Below, in pieces: positions 10,625-21,443 of a stretch of 64,000 nucleotides of DNA. The stretch is taken from positions 310,001 through 374,000 of the forward strand of contig JAHLEZ010000003.1 in assembly GCA_020726505.1 (NCBI GenBank), given 5' to 3'. The DNA is from Leptodontidium sp. MPI-SDFR-AT-0119. Its lineage: Eukaryota; Ascomycota; Leotiomycetes; Helotiales; Leptodontidiaceae. How positions within the stretch are numbered: position 1 is the first letter of the stretch; every line of letters starts with the position of its first letter. The notes under the pieces are model-generated. The model worked only from the letters and a program-made list of their open reading frames with translations. It was not told the DNA's origin and searched no databases. The position numbers and the translations under genes are program-made.

Positions 10625-13600
10625 ATGGGGGTGGAGATCCGATCAGGTACCGTCGTCGATTCGTTTACCCCGTACGACTGCCCAAACTGTGGTTCACCTT
10701 TTGGTGCTGAAGTACCATGCCGTCGTTGCGTATTGTCAAGATTACGTGGTCACGCAAAACCATCCGTCTCGACCCAAAACGATATCCTAACACAAAGACT
10801 CATGGCTGCCACATCCGAGCACTTGAGAATCAACGATCAAACTCTCCATGATATAACAAGCTGTGGAACATGCTTGGAACAGACGTCGCCATTTCAGCAA
10901 GGGTCTAATCTGGCGCTGAATGAGAGGGACCTTAACCCGTCGTTTCCGAACGCCGTCTTCCCCAACGCCCACAACATTTTCCCCATAGTCCTCGCCGACG
11001 GCAGATTTGCATGTCCCAAGTGTCCACGTAAATTTCAAACGCGTTCCGGAGCATTCTATGCTACCTCACATGTGTCTCTTCCTTCCACCAACTGATGAAT
11101 TGACAGAGAGCATATCCGCACCGACCCGAAATGTTCCTGGAGTTTCCAATATCAACATGAAATGAGGCAGCACGTCGAATCACACAAAGAGTTCTCTCGT
11201 CGTGACAATCCAGATATAGATCAAGCAAATTGCTCCTCCCGGGGGGATCAGCCACTTGAAGATTTCAAGCTCGGGGGAACAGGTGATGGAGACCACAGCC
11301 ACTTGATCCTCGATCAGACGAGAGACTTTGGCGGTGTTCATACTAGCCCACTGACGTTGTCCAACCCAACACAAGAACAGATTGCGTGGTCGGCAGGACA
11401 GTTCATTCCGCACAAAAAAGACACTGCAGAGTATGTTGTGGCCGCCGTTTCACCTGTGAATCAATACTCCGAGTTTACTTCCTACAGCAAGGACGAGCCG
11501 GGACTGGAACGCACCGTATCTGATTATGGCCAGGATTTCAATATTCCACGCCCACAGGCTGGGGATCGTGATTCCAATGGCTCAGTTGAAGAACATCTAG
11601 GGGAGACACGATTATCTGGATATGGGCCTCTGCCAACCTTTACCTATAGAAACGGAAGTATTGGAGAGGGCTCAGGGAATTCGCAAATGGTTCCATTCAT
11701 ATTCGAATGGGAGCATCCGGCCACAGAAGTTTTCGTCACAGGAACCTTTGATGACTGGTTCAAAACCATATTACTAGATGAAGTCGGTGACGTCTTCGCC
11801 AAGGAAATCCTCCTGCCGTTGTCGACAGAGAAGATATACTACAAATTTGTGGTCGACGGCTACTGGACGCTGAATGCCAATGCTGCCATGGAGTCCGACA
11901 ATGCAGGGAATCTGAACATCATCACGCATGAACAATTGTTGGCGGCGATAGCTAGCCCTATGGAGATAGCAAAATCTAGAAATACAGGATATACTTGGGA
12001 CCCAGATAACTACAGTGTGGAGCCTATTCCCTTTCCGTTCACAGATTTCAGCGGTCGCTTTCGAGAAGCTAAGATGGAATGCCTCTCAGTGGATTCATCT
12101 AGTACAACAACCTGATCCTGAGCCTGGAAAGGTTTCAACGCAGACACCAGCTCTTACTACTGAAAACCTTCACGTTTCTTTACCCTCCCCGGATGTGCTG
12201 TCGCAGAAATCGTCAACAGAAAGTGGAACAACCGATGTCACTGTTCCCGACATTGATAGCGATTCGGACGATGACGACTCCGATCTTTCATCTGACCCAG
12301 ATATTTATGATGGAACTTCAGATGATCGTATTTTGGATCCAAAAATCTACTTCGCCAAACTCAGATCATTGGAGCAAGAGGTATTTGAAAATTCCGGGAT
12401 AGCTGCCTTCAAAAGGGGAGTTTCTCTCAGCAATGCCGATGATGATCAATTCATCTGTGGTTCAAATTCATCTGGGTCACTTTCGGGGGCCCGCATTGAT
12501 ACAGACTGTGTCCTGTCGCTGATAAAATCTACGACATCCGTGAATCTTTTTCGGCTCTTGGAGTCCTATGATCTGATGGTGCTGACATGCCGCTCATTAA
12601 GGAAGCTCCAAGAGGCAGGGTACTGCGCAAGCCATATTTCCATCTTAGTACGAGATGGTGATCGAATCGGAGTCGCCAAGCTGATCCAGACTGAGATCGA
12701 CACCATCCTGAAACTGGGTACATCGCTCGAGAACTTGTTGAGGGATGTGATTTCTATAGTCTCTGCTGTGCCATACAACTCTGCGAGCCAGGATGTCACG
12801 AATTTGGCGAAGACCACAATTAGTGCTCTCTCGGATATATGGGGCCCTTCGTGGAAAATCATACGTGACTCAGAACCTGGACGCATTCAGCAAGTGGATA
12901 TTGGGAATGGTGCAATATTACCTAGGTCGATACCTATGCAACAAAGCGAAGCCAAGGTGGAAACACACCCTTCAGAGTTGTTCTGCCATTGGATATCATT
13001 CAAGAATTGGAACAGTGCCGAGATTGAAGAAACCCTTGCCTGCCTTCCACGGGCCTACTTTGTCGAGTCGGATGTCTTTCTTGTGGGTGCCGCAAGTGAT
13101 TTTGGGCTTGTCCATAACACAAATTGCGTGCCTTCAACAGACCGATTATTGAGCATCAAGACTAATTTAGAACAACAAGGGGCACTTCGGACACCCAATA
13201 CCTTTCGATACAGGAGATGACTCGCACGCCGTACAAGTTCAAGGGTCGGCAATGGGATTTCTCTAGGCTTCGGGGACGGTCACATACAAGCGCCAGAGAG
13301 GGCAAACCATGAAAGGTGCATTGGTTGAACGGTGGAATCATAATCTTCGTAATCCAATGGATCTCGAAGCCTTCAGCGGGGTTGAGGTGTCTCTTTGCAC
13401 ACGAAATGCCCGAAGACGACGGCTTCTTCACTTGCTTGGGTCGCCAACCATGCACAACTATCTGCGCGGAATATCGTTTAGCTGGATATCTGAAAGTTGT
13501 GGATACGCCTATCTGAAGGCATTGCGGTCACCAAAGCATTTTAGGAGATTCTGGAAAGGCCTCACTTCTGAGCATCTCGACAATTTTGGGGACGCGATTT

Positions 13601-14350
13601 CAAAATGCTTGGATGCTTTGGAAGAGACTGGGATGGATGACGATAGTCGAGAGATTCGTGGACTATGGGTGGAATCCTTTGATACCGAAGGAGATTCTGA
13701 TGGGGAATCAGACAATGGATCAGGTCGCGGCGAGAAATCGACTCCGCCTCCTTACACGGCTGTTACACAAGCCTACACCAATTTCTTCGAGGAATGGGTC
13801 GTCACGCTCTATAGGTCCGAGCACACCTGGGCAGGCTTCCTAGAAAATTCAGAAGCGTCCCTCACAATGGCCATCCTGGGTACAAATTGCCTTGATTTCG
13901 ACCATGGTGGCTATGGACGGCGGTGTTCCCAACCCCAAGTTAAACCAGCCTCATCAACAAGAGTAATCAAAGGCTACCCTGTGTTCCAAACATCCCTCCA
14001 AATAAATTCCTCACTCCTAAACGACAGCAAGCTAAAGCTAGAGCCTGTTTCCAACGGTCAAACCACAGTCTGGGATGCTAAAGAACTTAAGAAAGACACG
14101 TCATTCTGCCTGGGCGATCATGGCTCGTTGAAAGTTCTTACAGCTGCAAGTCGTACTTGTCCGGTGATCATGGAGTGGAACGGGGTCAAGAGCGAGACTG
14201 AAAGAGGTGAAGAATGTTGCTATCAATGAGAAAATGCTGGGCAGGCCGAAGGAGAAGCATCATAGGGAGTACATTAGAGGTAAGTGGGGGGAGAAACCTT
14301 TGCCAGTGCTGGTACTTTCGAAGAGTAACAAAGTCTTGTTTTCAAAGTGA
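10625..14350 (+). CDS. Large multidomain protein: zinc-finger-like N-terminus, AMPK-type CBM48, conserved C-terminal region; frame broken near the 3' end
   Basis: Starts at ATG 10625 (MGVEIRSG). The N-terminus has two Cys clusters (CPNCGSPFG, CRRC). A C2H2-like unit (FACPKCPRKF, then HIRTDPKCSWSF and MRQHVESH) spans an intron at about 11072-11110. A carbohydrate-binding module of the AMPK beta/CBM48 type lies at about 11690-11935 (FIFEWEHP, VFVTGTFDDW, YYKFVVDGYW). A second intron (about 12089-12150) leads into an acidic linker and a long helical part. A 43-nt intron (about 13128-13170) probably follows. After that the frame changes repeatedly near 13250, 13330 and 14200. Family-like text continues across each change (GFGDGHIQAPERANHERCIG, WNHNLRNPMD, VKNVAINEKM, LPVLVLSKSNKVLFSK) and ends with TGA at 14348-14350. 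The function is unknown; CBM48 suggests glycogen or other glucan binding. Probably a decaying gene. Confidence 0.65.
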
Positions 14351-15488
14351 GGAGGTTATGCGGAGCGGATATTTTGCTTTTGTGGGAGTTTGGACAGCGT
14401 TTGGTAGATACTATTGGATCTTTCGTGAGGATTAGGTGTATGGTTAACATTCATTGGCCGGTCTTGCAGCTTCTTTGGGGATACTAGGATACAATTTTGT
14501 TGGAGCAGTCACGGTTGTTATGTAGAGCGTATTCGAGATGTTTCGTCCCGCTCAACGTCAGCCACTTCCCTTGAAAATAGTGTTTACTTCTAAGCGTGGG
14601 GATTGAGTGGGGAGACAGAGAGTGCAGGGCTAATGTGGACATTATGTGGAGGGAGTTTGAGTTGATAAATGATGTCGGTCGAGATTGTCCGAAGAAGAGA
14701 CCGAGAAGTCGGGGTTGGAATCAGAGCCGAAGTCGAAGTCAGGGTCGGGGTCACTAATCTGGAACAGTACAATCACAGCCATAACTGCTAGACAGTTTAG
14801 AAGTACTTTTCTTAGCTTATGACAGAAGTCCTTCTGTACTAAACGTTACCATGACCTGGGAGAGTGATGAGCTTTATTTACCGATTTCGTATTGCCTAGG
14901 TATTACGTAGAATAATACTTCAACGAAATCTCCAGGTTGCTTGATACTGCGTTGATACACAAGAAGTGACTGTGTTTATATGACTACTAGGCGAAGAGAG
15001 ACACGCTTCAATACTTCTGCAGGCTCAAAATTGGTGAATCAAGAAGCGTGCTGTAATATTAACATCTGGCTGCATTTTAAAGAGGTGCCATGCTTTTCCC
15101 ATGGTCATGGGATGATAATGTTGTCAAATAGTTCTATTTATTGACGTGACGTGACATTTATTGACTCAAGTAAGCGAACCCCTGGGAATCAGAATTAACA
15201 GACCAAAACACTACACCCAACCCACAATCACTGACGATAGCTCATCAACTATGCTCAATATAATGAGCTGTAATAAACTATCTAGTGTTCTTTCATGCAT
15301 CGGAAAATCGTCATGTACCTACAGTAATGAATTTTCCGCCACTTAATTAACCTCTGTTCCATTCTCAGTCTCACTATAATCATCCCCAACAAGACCCTTA
15401 AGCCCAACAGCCTTTTTTCCCCTTGCAATTAGCTCTCACTCTCAGCACCCACTTTCTAAATCCTCGCCACACTCTCATTATCCTCCCT
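14351..15488. other. Intergenic region, no gene recognised
   Basis: Nothing with domain support was seen. There are short imperfect repeats of GGATCAGAGCCGAAGTCG-like sequence near 14720-14750 and an AT-rich core. It separates the CBM48 gene from the small coiled-coil ORF on the minus strand. Confidence 0.5.
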
Positions 15489-15938
15489 CTAGCTCCTTCC
15501 CTCACCCTCGGGCTTCATAATCTTCAGCTTCAACTCACTCTCATCTCTCATAATCTTCAACCTCAATTCACCCTCATCCCTCATAATCTTCGACCTCAAC
15601 TCGCCCTCTCGCTCAACAGCCGCTTTCCTAGCTTCTCCAATCCCATCTTCCCAATAATTCTTCGCCCCCTCCATTTTCTCGTAATTCAATCTCCTAGCCT
15701 CAGCCTCATAGCGCACAGCAGCGATGACAGTTTCGTTGAGGGCGTCAGCTCGTGCTTGTCTCCATTTCATCTCGGTATCGGCGCGGATCTCGGAGGATCT
15801 GTGTGCATCCCGTAAGGTTTGGATGCGGACGAAGGACTCGTCTTTGAGGGTGTCGATTCGGGCTTGGATGAGAGCTGCATCTAAGGCGGCGAGGTCTGCG
15901 ATTTGTGTTTCGGTGTAGCAGGATGATTGGATTGGCAT
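15489..15938 (-). CDS. Small coiled-coil hypothetical protein with 11-residue tandem repeats
   Basis: A 149-aa open frame starting MPIQSSCYTETQIADLAALD. It is rich in Ala, Glu, Arg and Lys and is almost certainly helical. The C-terminal third contains three tandem 11-residue units (EGELRSKIMRD, EGELRLKIMRD, ESELKLKIMKP), encoded by 33-bp DNA repeats. No known domain, signal peptide or membrane segment is seen. The amphipathic pattern and uninterrupted frame support a real gene, but there is no homology evidence, and a spliced extension past the TAA-side end cannot be excluded. Confidence 0.45.
   Translation of the reverse strand: MPIQSSCYTETQIADLAALDAALIQARIDTLKDESFVRIQTLRDAHRSSEIRADTEMKWRQARADALNETVIAAVRYEAEARRLNYEKMEGAKNYWEDGIGEARKAAVEREGELRSKIMRDEGELRLKIMRDESELKLKIMKPEGEGRS
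15511..15609. repeat. 33-bp minisatellite, three units
   Basis: Three units of about 33 bp share CTCATAATCTTC(A/G)(A/G)CCTCAA. They encode the 11-residue repeats at the C-terminus of the minus-strand coiled-coil ORF. Divergence between units is a few bases each. Confidence 0.75.
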
Positions 15939-17274
15939 GGTTGTTTTGTTGGTGGTGAGAATTAGGATCGGATAGGATGGTGTATGAGAGAGAAGGAATT
16001 GCGAGGCGATATGTGATCATGTTCTTTACGTTGAAGAGTGTGGAACTGGAAGCCTTTCGATTGGTTATGGAGAATGTCTAAGATTATGAAGTTCGTATCT
16101 TTGAACTTTGCGAGAAACTACCTGAAGTAATCTACCTCAGAGCTCGGATATGTTTCCAAATCGTGTTTTCTAGCGGTAACTCAAGTTTCTGTTGAGCTTT
16201 GAATGTTCTATAAACTTCTAAAAGTCGGTCCTTTTAGCATTTTTCATGCCAAACCGTAGTCTTCTTTGAAGGTAGGCTGAGACACAGGTTTTAGAACTAA
16301 GAACCTTCTCCGGGATCGGGTCTCAAGAGGACAAACAATGTCTTCAGTCTAAGGCAATCTTTCCAGAACACTCAAAAGCTCGTCAAAGATGAGACTCCAT
16401 GTCTGATAAGTCATGAAGTACTGACATGAATATCTTCGGGGTGGCTTTAACTCAGTTTCGCAGTTCTGCAAATGTTGACGGGCTGCTGCAGCGTAGATGT
16501 TTCTGCAGCCTGAACTGGACATCACCCCTCGCTTCAGAAGTAAATAAAGAACCACAAGTAAACTCTTGCATTGTCCACAAGTATCTAGTCATATCCATGA
16601 ATTTTCTCAAGATTTCAAGATCAGTCTTGCTATTGTGAGAAACTAGGCGAGAATGTCCGTCTCAGGCAGTGATTTCTGAGTGTGCTTAACACCAGCCAGC
16701 TTTCAGTTCCGCCATGCCCATCCCTTTCTCACCCTCTCAAATCCAAGAACTCCTCGAGCATACTCTCTTAAACCTCAAGAGCTCCCATACAACACAACTC
16801 CGCTAGCATAGAGTTTAGATGTTTGTCCGGCATGGAGCTGTGGGGTGGGATAGGCTCAACTGTACGTAGTGGTGGTAGAGATATGCTGGCTGTTTGGAGA
16901 ATATAGCTGGTCCCCAACATTGAGATTCAGTTTCCTGTCCCATCAGTCATGAAACTAGGGGTTTGTAGGATCCGGACGAGAATAAGCAGCTGTCAAAGGA
17001 CTAGTGTGAGAGGGATCTTCTAATCTCCATGAGCGTGAAATCCTTTCTTTAAAGCACTATTCTTTTCCTATGGTATAGAATAAGGACGTTGTGGAAGCCG
17101 CTGAATTGATTACGCTAGATGCTGACCTAAAACGTCCTTCCCAGACGCCACGGCCAACCAAATCCCCATGCTGCCTGTCATCACCAGCATTCTCCTAACT
17201 CCAAACCATGCATGCCTTCCCAGTGATTTCATTACGGTCGTGTGCGCCTCAAGAGCAAAATTCCTCTTAGCACA
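15939..17274. other. Intergenic region, no gene recognised
   Basis: No supported gene. A 30-codon plus-strand frame begins at the ATG near 16713 (MPIPFSPSQIQELLEHTLLN) and looks protein-like, but it ends quickly. It may be a remnant of a degraded gene. The rest shows no domain, RNA or repeat signal. Confidence 0.4.
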
Positions 17275-18114
17275 TCAAGGTTCACCCAGAAGTCTGGCTG
17301 TGATGTCTCCCATGTACGCCTCCTCTAGCTCGTAGTCTTCTCCATTATTCCGGTCGATACTGACAAAGTTGAACGCATCAACTACTCGATCCAATTCGAA
17401 TCCCATGGCAACAAATCTGTCAATCAAATCTCTGTTGTACCCTTGATATCTAGTCCATGTTAGCTGAATGTCATGATATCCGAAAGGAAAATCTTACCTG
17501 GCAATCAGTATTCGCTCCTCCTCCTCTCGAGATAGAACCTGCTGGGATCTCGGCTTGGAAGAAATTGGCTTCGAAGCTGTGGTAACCTCCCATTGTGTTG
17601 ACTTTGGTGCTGCAGCATGCTTGATTGCCCACTCTCGTGCGACCTTCTGGAACTGCTCTGGGTTCTTCATGAGCATACTCGCTACCTCTGCATCTTGTGG
17701 ATCCTTGGGCTCGGGTGTACTAAGGAGGGACTGGAGGGATAGAAGGGCGGATTTGATTGTGAGGACTGGTGACCAAGCAGTTCCTAGAGTGTCGAGACAG
17801 ATGGCACCCTAAATTGTTCTTAGCTTCACATGCTTTTCAAAGGACCAGGTTAGGCATACTGTTTGACTGCTAACATTGGGGTGCCACAGCTTTGTTTGGA
17901 ACTTCATGACTGGGGGTCGAAATGGGTATTCGTTGGGGATGTTGATGTCCACGACATAAGTTCCACCTTCATATGGTGTATCTGGAGGACCTGGGAAGGA
18001 TGCATGTAGATGTGAAAGGTCTCCATCGGCAGCCTCGCAGAAAATCTTGGACTGGGTATCATTCTGAATGTCTGCCAGCTCCTTGGCCACCCTGCGTAGT
18101 CTGTTGGATGCCAT
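17275..18114 (-). CDS. ubc1: Ubiquitin-conjugating enzyme E2 with C-terminal UBA domain (Ubc1/UBE2K type)
   Basis: A class II E2 that takes ubiquitin from E1 and builds chains, Lys48-linked in the yeast Ubc1 and human UBE2K relatives, for proteasomal degradation. Exons on the minus strand are 17860-18114, 17498-17808 and 17275-17449, with 51- and 48-nt introns. The product is 246 aa. The UBC fold starts at MASNRLRRVAKELADIQ and carries the HPN motif (WHPNVSS). The catalytic cysteine is at about residue 89 (GAICLDTLG), joined correctly by splicing. A linker rich in Ser/Pro/Lys leads to a C-terminal UBA domain (YQGYNRDLIDRFVAMGFELD onward), which binds ubiquitin. It diverges from the proteasome ATPase gene Rpt2 across an 860-bp intergenic region. 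All catalytic residues are intact. Confidence 0.95.
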
Positions 18115-18974
18115 GTTGGAACGTAGGCAGGGTTCGAAGAAGTCTAGCTTTAAGTACAGGTTTGACAGAGGTGGGAGGCAGTTTCGAAAGTGAGTTCCTA
18201 TTCAGACAAGATCCAAAAGAAGCTAGAGGATCGCGGTCTGGGGATATGTCTTGGGTCTTGTGGGACTCAGTATTCGTACTCCTCAATGTAAGAGTTGTTG
18301 AAGTGAATGGATTGTTTTGCTGGATTGATTTTCCCTTTCTGTTGAATGTTAGAATGATTTGGGATCAGAAATGGAGAACTAGATAGTATCCCAGAAGAAG
18401 GAAATAGGGGGGTGCTGGCAAGGCAGTCACAGAAAGCCTTACCATGTAGAGAGCTGAGCTGGCGGGGTACAAATCGGGCGACTCGAGGCAGCCTTCTGAA
18501 GATTGACTGTGGTTATGTGGCTGCGACCTCTTTGTAGTGGCTTGACAGTGAGACTGTTATGTTTCCAGGGACAGGCTGACCCCTTTCATGGAGAGATCGG
18601 AGATGGTGGAATGCAGGTGACGTCTTGACGTGGTTCCAGTGAGAGTTGTGTTTGAGCCATTCAAGGCTACGAGAGTCAGTGAGTGTTATCCATCGGGACT
18701 TAGTGCCTCAATCTTCCGATTTTGTGCCTAAATATTGAGGCATCAAGCGAGGCAGCTACTTTTAGCGTGGCCACGGCCATTCGCGTTCCCTGTCGCCTGC
18801 TGAACTCATCCCGTCGAGCTTCAAGCTGGCGCCCCTTCCACTCCATTACAAACACCATACCCAACACCTTTCCTTCCATCAACCTCACCTCATCGATCAG
18901 ACCGACCTGGTCTCTTCGATAATCCAAACCCTCACTTCCTGTCATAACAGCGCTTGGAAACCGCTGCAGGCACG
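18115..18974. promoter_or_regulatory. Divergent promoter region between Ubc1-like E2 and Rpt2
   Basis: This 860-bp gap drives two ubiquitin-proteasome genes in opposite directions. It contains a paired TGACGT motif (TGACGTC at 18618-18624 and TGACGT at 18626-18631), which resembles a CRE/ATF-type bZIP site. No copy of the yeast PACE element (GGTGGCAAA) was noticed. A shared regulatory role is inferred from the layout only. Confidence 0.45.
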
Positions 18975-20532
18975 ATGGTAAGCTCTTGTTGACACTGGTT
19001 GAAGATCACTATTGACAGAATCACAGGGAAACCAACAGTCCGGGCTCGGAGGAGCTGGTCAAGGCGGAGACAACAAAGACGAGAAGGACAAGAAGGTACG
19101 AGATTGTTGTGCATCATGGGATGGATGCTGATCATGATGCTAACCGTTCATTGTAGAAGGACAAGCCCAAGTACGAGCCACCACCACGTCCAACAACCAG
19201 AATCGGCCGCAAGAAGCGTAAGGCTGCTGGTCCAAATGCTTCTGCCAAACTCCCCGCCGTCTACCCTACCTCCCGATGCAAACTGAGATACCTTCGAATG
19301 CAACGAATTCACGACCATCTGCTGCTGGAAGAAGAATACGTTGAGAATCAAGAACGGTTACGAAAGGCAAAGGCTGCGAAGGAAGGGGGCGCCCCTGTTG
19401 CAGCTGCCAGTGATCCCGAGGCTCTTGACAGAAATGCCGACGAGCGTGGACGAGTTGATGATATGAGAGGTAGCCCGATGGGTGTTGGAACTTTGGAGGA
19501 GATGATTGATGATGACCATGCCATTGTCTCCAGCACAACCGGCCCCGAATACTACGTCTCCATCATGTCATTCGTCGATAAGGATCTGTTGGAACCCGGT
19601 GCGAGTGTTCTCCTTCACCACAAGTCCGTTTCCATCGTTGGTGTTCTCACGGATGATGCGGATCCTCTGGTTACGGTCATGAAGCTGGATAAGGCCCCAA
19701 CGGAGTCCTATGCGGATATCGGTGGTTTGGAGTCTCAGATTCAAGAAGTTCGGGAGTCTGTCGAATTACCTCTGCTGCATCCTGAGTTGTACGAGGAGAT
19801 GGGTATCAAGCCTCCAAAGGGTGTTATTCTTTACGGTGCGCCAGGTACAGGAAAGACTCTTCTCGCAAAGGCTGTTGCAAACCAAACAAGTGCGACTTTC
19901 TTGCGCATTGTGGGTAGTGAGTTGATTCAGAAGTACTTGGGTGATGGGCCCCGGCTTGTCAGACAACTTTTCCAGGTAGGCATCTACAGACTCATCTCCT
20001 ACTTTCCTCGACTAACCATATCTAGGTTGCTGCCGAAAACGCCCCTTCAATTGTGTTCATTGACGAAATCGACGCAATTGGTACCAAGCGATATGAGTCT
20101 ACTTCTGGAGGAGAGAAGGAGGTGCAGAGAACTATGCTGGAGCTTCTGAATCAACTGGATGGTTTTGATGATCGAGGAGACGTCAAGGTCATTATGGCAA
20201 CGAACAAGATTGACACCCTCGACCCTGCTCTTATCCGTCCCGGACGTATTGACCGAAAGATCCTCTTCGAGAACCCCGATCAAGTCACCAAGCGCAAGAT
20301 CTTCACTCTACACACATCCAAGATGTCTTTGAATGAGGACGTTGATTTGGAGGAGTTCATCAACCAAAAGGACGACCTTTCTGGTGCGGACATCAAGGCT
20401 ATCTGTTCAGAGGCTGGTTTGATGGCATTGAGAGAGCGCAGAATGCGTGTTCAGATGGCGGATTTCAGAGCTGCGAGGGAGCGTGTCTTGAAGACGAAGA
20501 CAGAGGGCGAGCCCGAGGGATTGTACTTGTAA
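18975..20532 (+). CDS. rpt2: 26S proteasome regulatory subunit 4 / AAA ATPase Rpt2
   Basis: One of six AAA ATPases in the base of the 19S particle. It unfolds ubiquitinated substrates and helps open the 20S gate. Exons are 18975-18977 (the start codon alone), 19027-19095, 19157-19975 and 20026-20532, giving 465 aa. The mature start [10 protein letters not shown] fits the Rpt2 N-myristoylation pattern (MGxxxS). A basic N-terminus ([14 protein letters not shown]) and coiled coil follow. The OB part precedes Walker A (GAPGTGKT, about residue 250) and Walker B ([11 protein letters not shown], about 305). The SRH arginines lie in [12 protein letters not shown]. The C-terminus ends GLYL, matching the HbYX-type tail (L-Y-L) that docks into the 20S ring. 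A one-codon first exon is unusual but splice signals are clean (ATG then GTAAGC). Confidence 0.95.
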
Positions 20533-21324
20533 AGGAGCTTGTGGTGGACGGAAAGAAGGGATGATAGAGCGCTTGCTTCTCTTCGTGGAACGTGTATTCT
20601 AGAGAGATCATAATGCATCACAGACAATGATTGCCTCGACTTTAACTTCAGCCTTCGTTGCTTCCCTCTACACATGTGCGTGCCTGTTAGAATTCAGGAT
20701 GGCGGGATGCAGTCATTGAAGAGTAGGTCTTCCTTAGTATCAACTTTAATGCCCTTTGTCTCGCCAAATACCATGTGCTCTCTTCATTTGAACTGAGCAG
20801 ACATGCTGACCCCGTCAGGGCAATGTCATGTGAAAAGTCCATTCCCGAATTCCTCGGCGGAACAAACTTTGGCAACCTGGCTGATTTTCTTGTATCAGAT
20901 AAGATTCACTTGCTATGAACTTGCTGATTGCTTGGGGGTTTCTCCCTCAACTCTTCTTCGTCTGTGGCGATATTCCCGAAATTGCCACTTTAACCTTCCG
21001 ATAAGTTGCATTCAATTCTCAGTACAAAAATTTAGGTAAGTCTAATTATGTTCTGTACCGTAGTGAAGTGAAGTTATTCTCTATTCGAGAGCTACAATAT
21101 GCCCCGCCAATAATGTTCTCGCTTCTACGGCCAAACTCCCAGACTTCGGGATAGACTTTCTTGAAAAGAATAGATAAATCACCTACATCTGAAGCACGAC
21201 TATACAGCCTTATCCTCCCAAGCCGTTCCCGCCTCGCCACACCCCTCCTCTCAGAACCTCTAAAAAAGCAATACCAAAAAGAAAAATATAAGAAGCTCTC
21301 CAATCAGAAGAACCTCGGGAATTG
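20533..21324. other. Intergenic region between Rpt2 and tRNA
   Basis: No gene recognised. It contains the Rpt2 3' flank. A minus-strand T run (reading TTTTTC, near 21275-21290) lies just downstream of the tRNA and may serve as its RNA polymerase III terminator. Confidence 0.45.
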
Positions 21325-21443
21325 AGCCCGAGGTGGGGCTCGAACCCACGACCTTGAGGTTTTGTTTTCTAGTGACAGGAACACCTGTGAAGGCATATCC
21401 TGATTATAAGAGCCACACGCTCTACCGATTGAGCTACCCGGGC
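21325..21443 (-). tRNA. tRNA-Lys (anticodon CUU) with an intron of about 46 nt
   Basis: On the minus strand the acceptor stem GCCCGGG pairs with CTCGGGC (one G-T pair). The D arm reads TAGCTCAATCGGTAGAGC. The anticodon arm starts TGTGG and the loop reads CTCTTA, which places CTT at positions 34-36. The T arm is GTGGG-TTCGAGC-CCCAC, with A-box and B-box sequences intact. Between position 37 and the 3' anticodon strand (CCTCA) lie about 46 extra bases, the usual site for a nuclear tRNA intron. One T-T mismatch occurs in the anticodon stem. Without the intron the molecule is about 73 nt. Confidence 0.88.
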
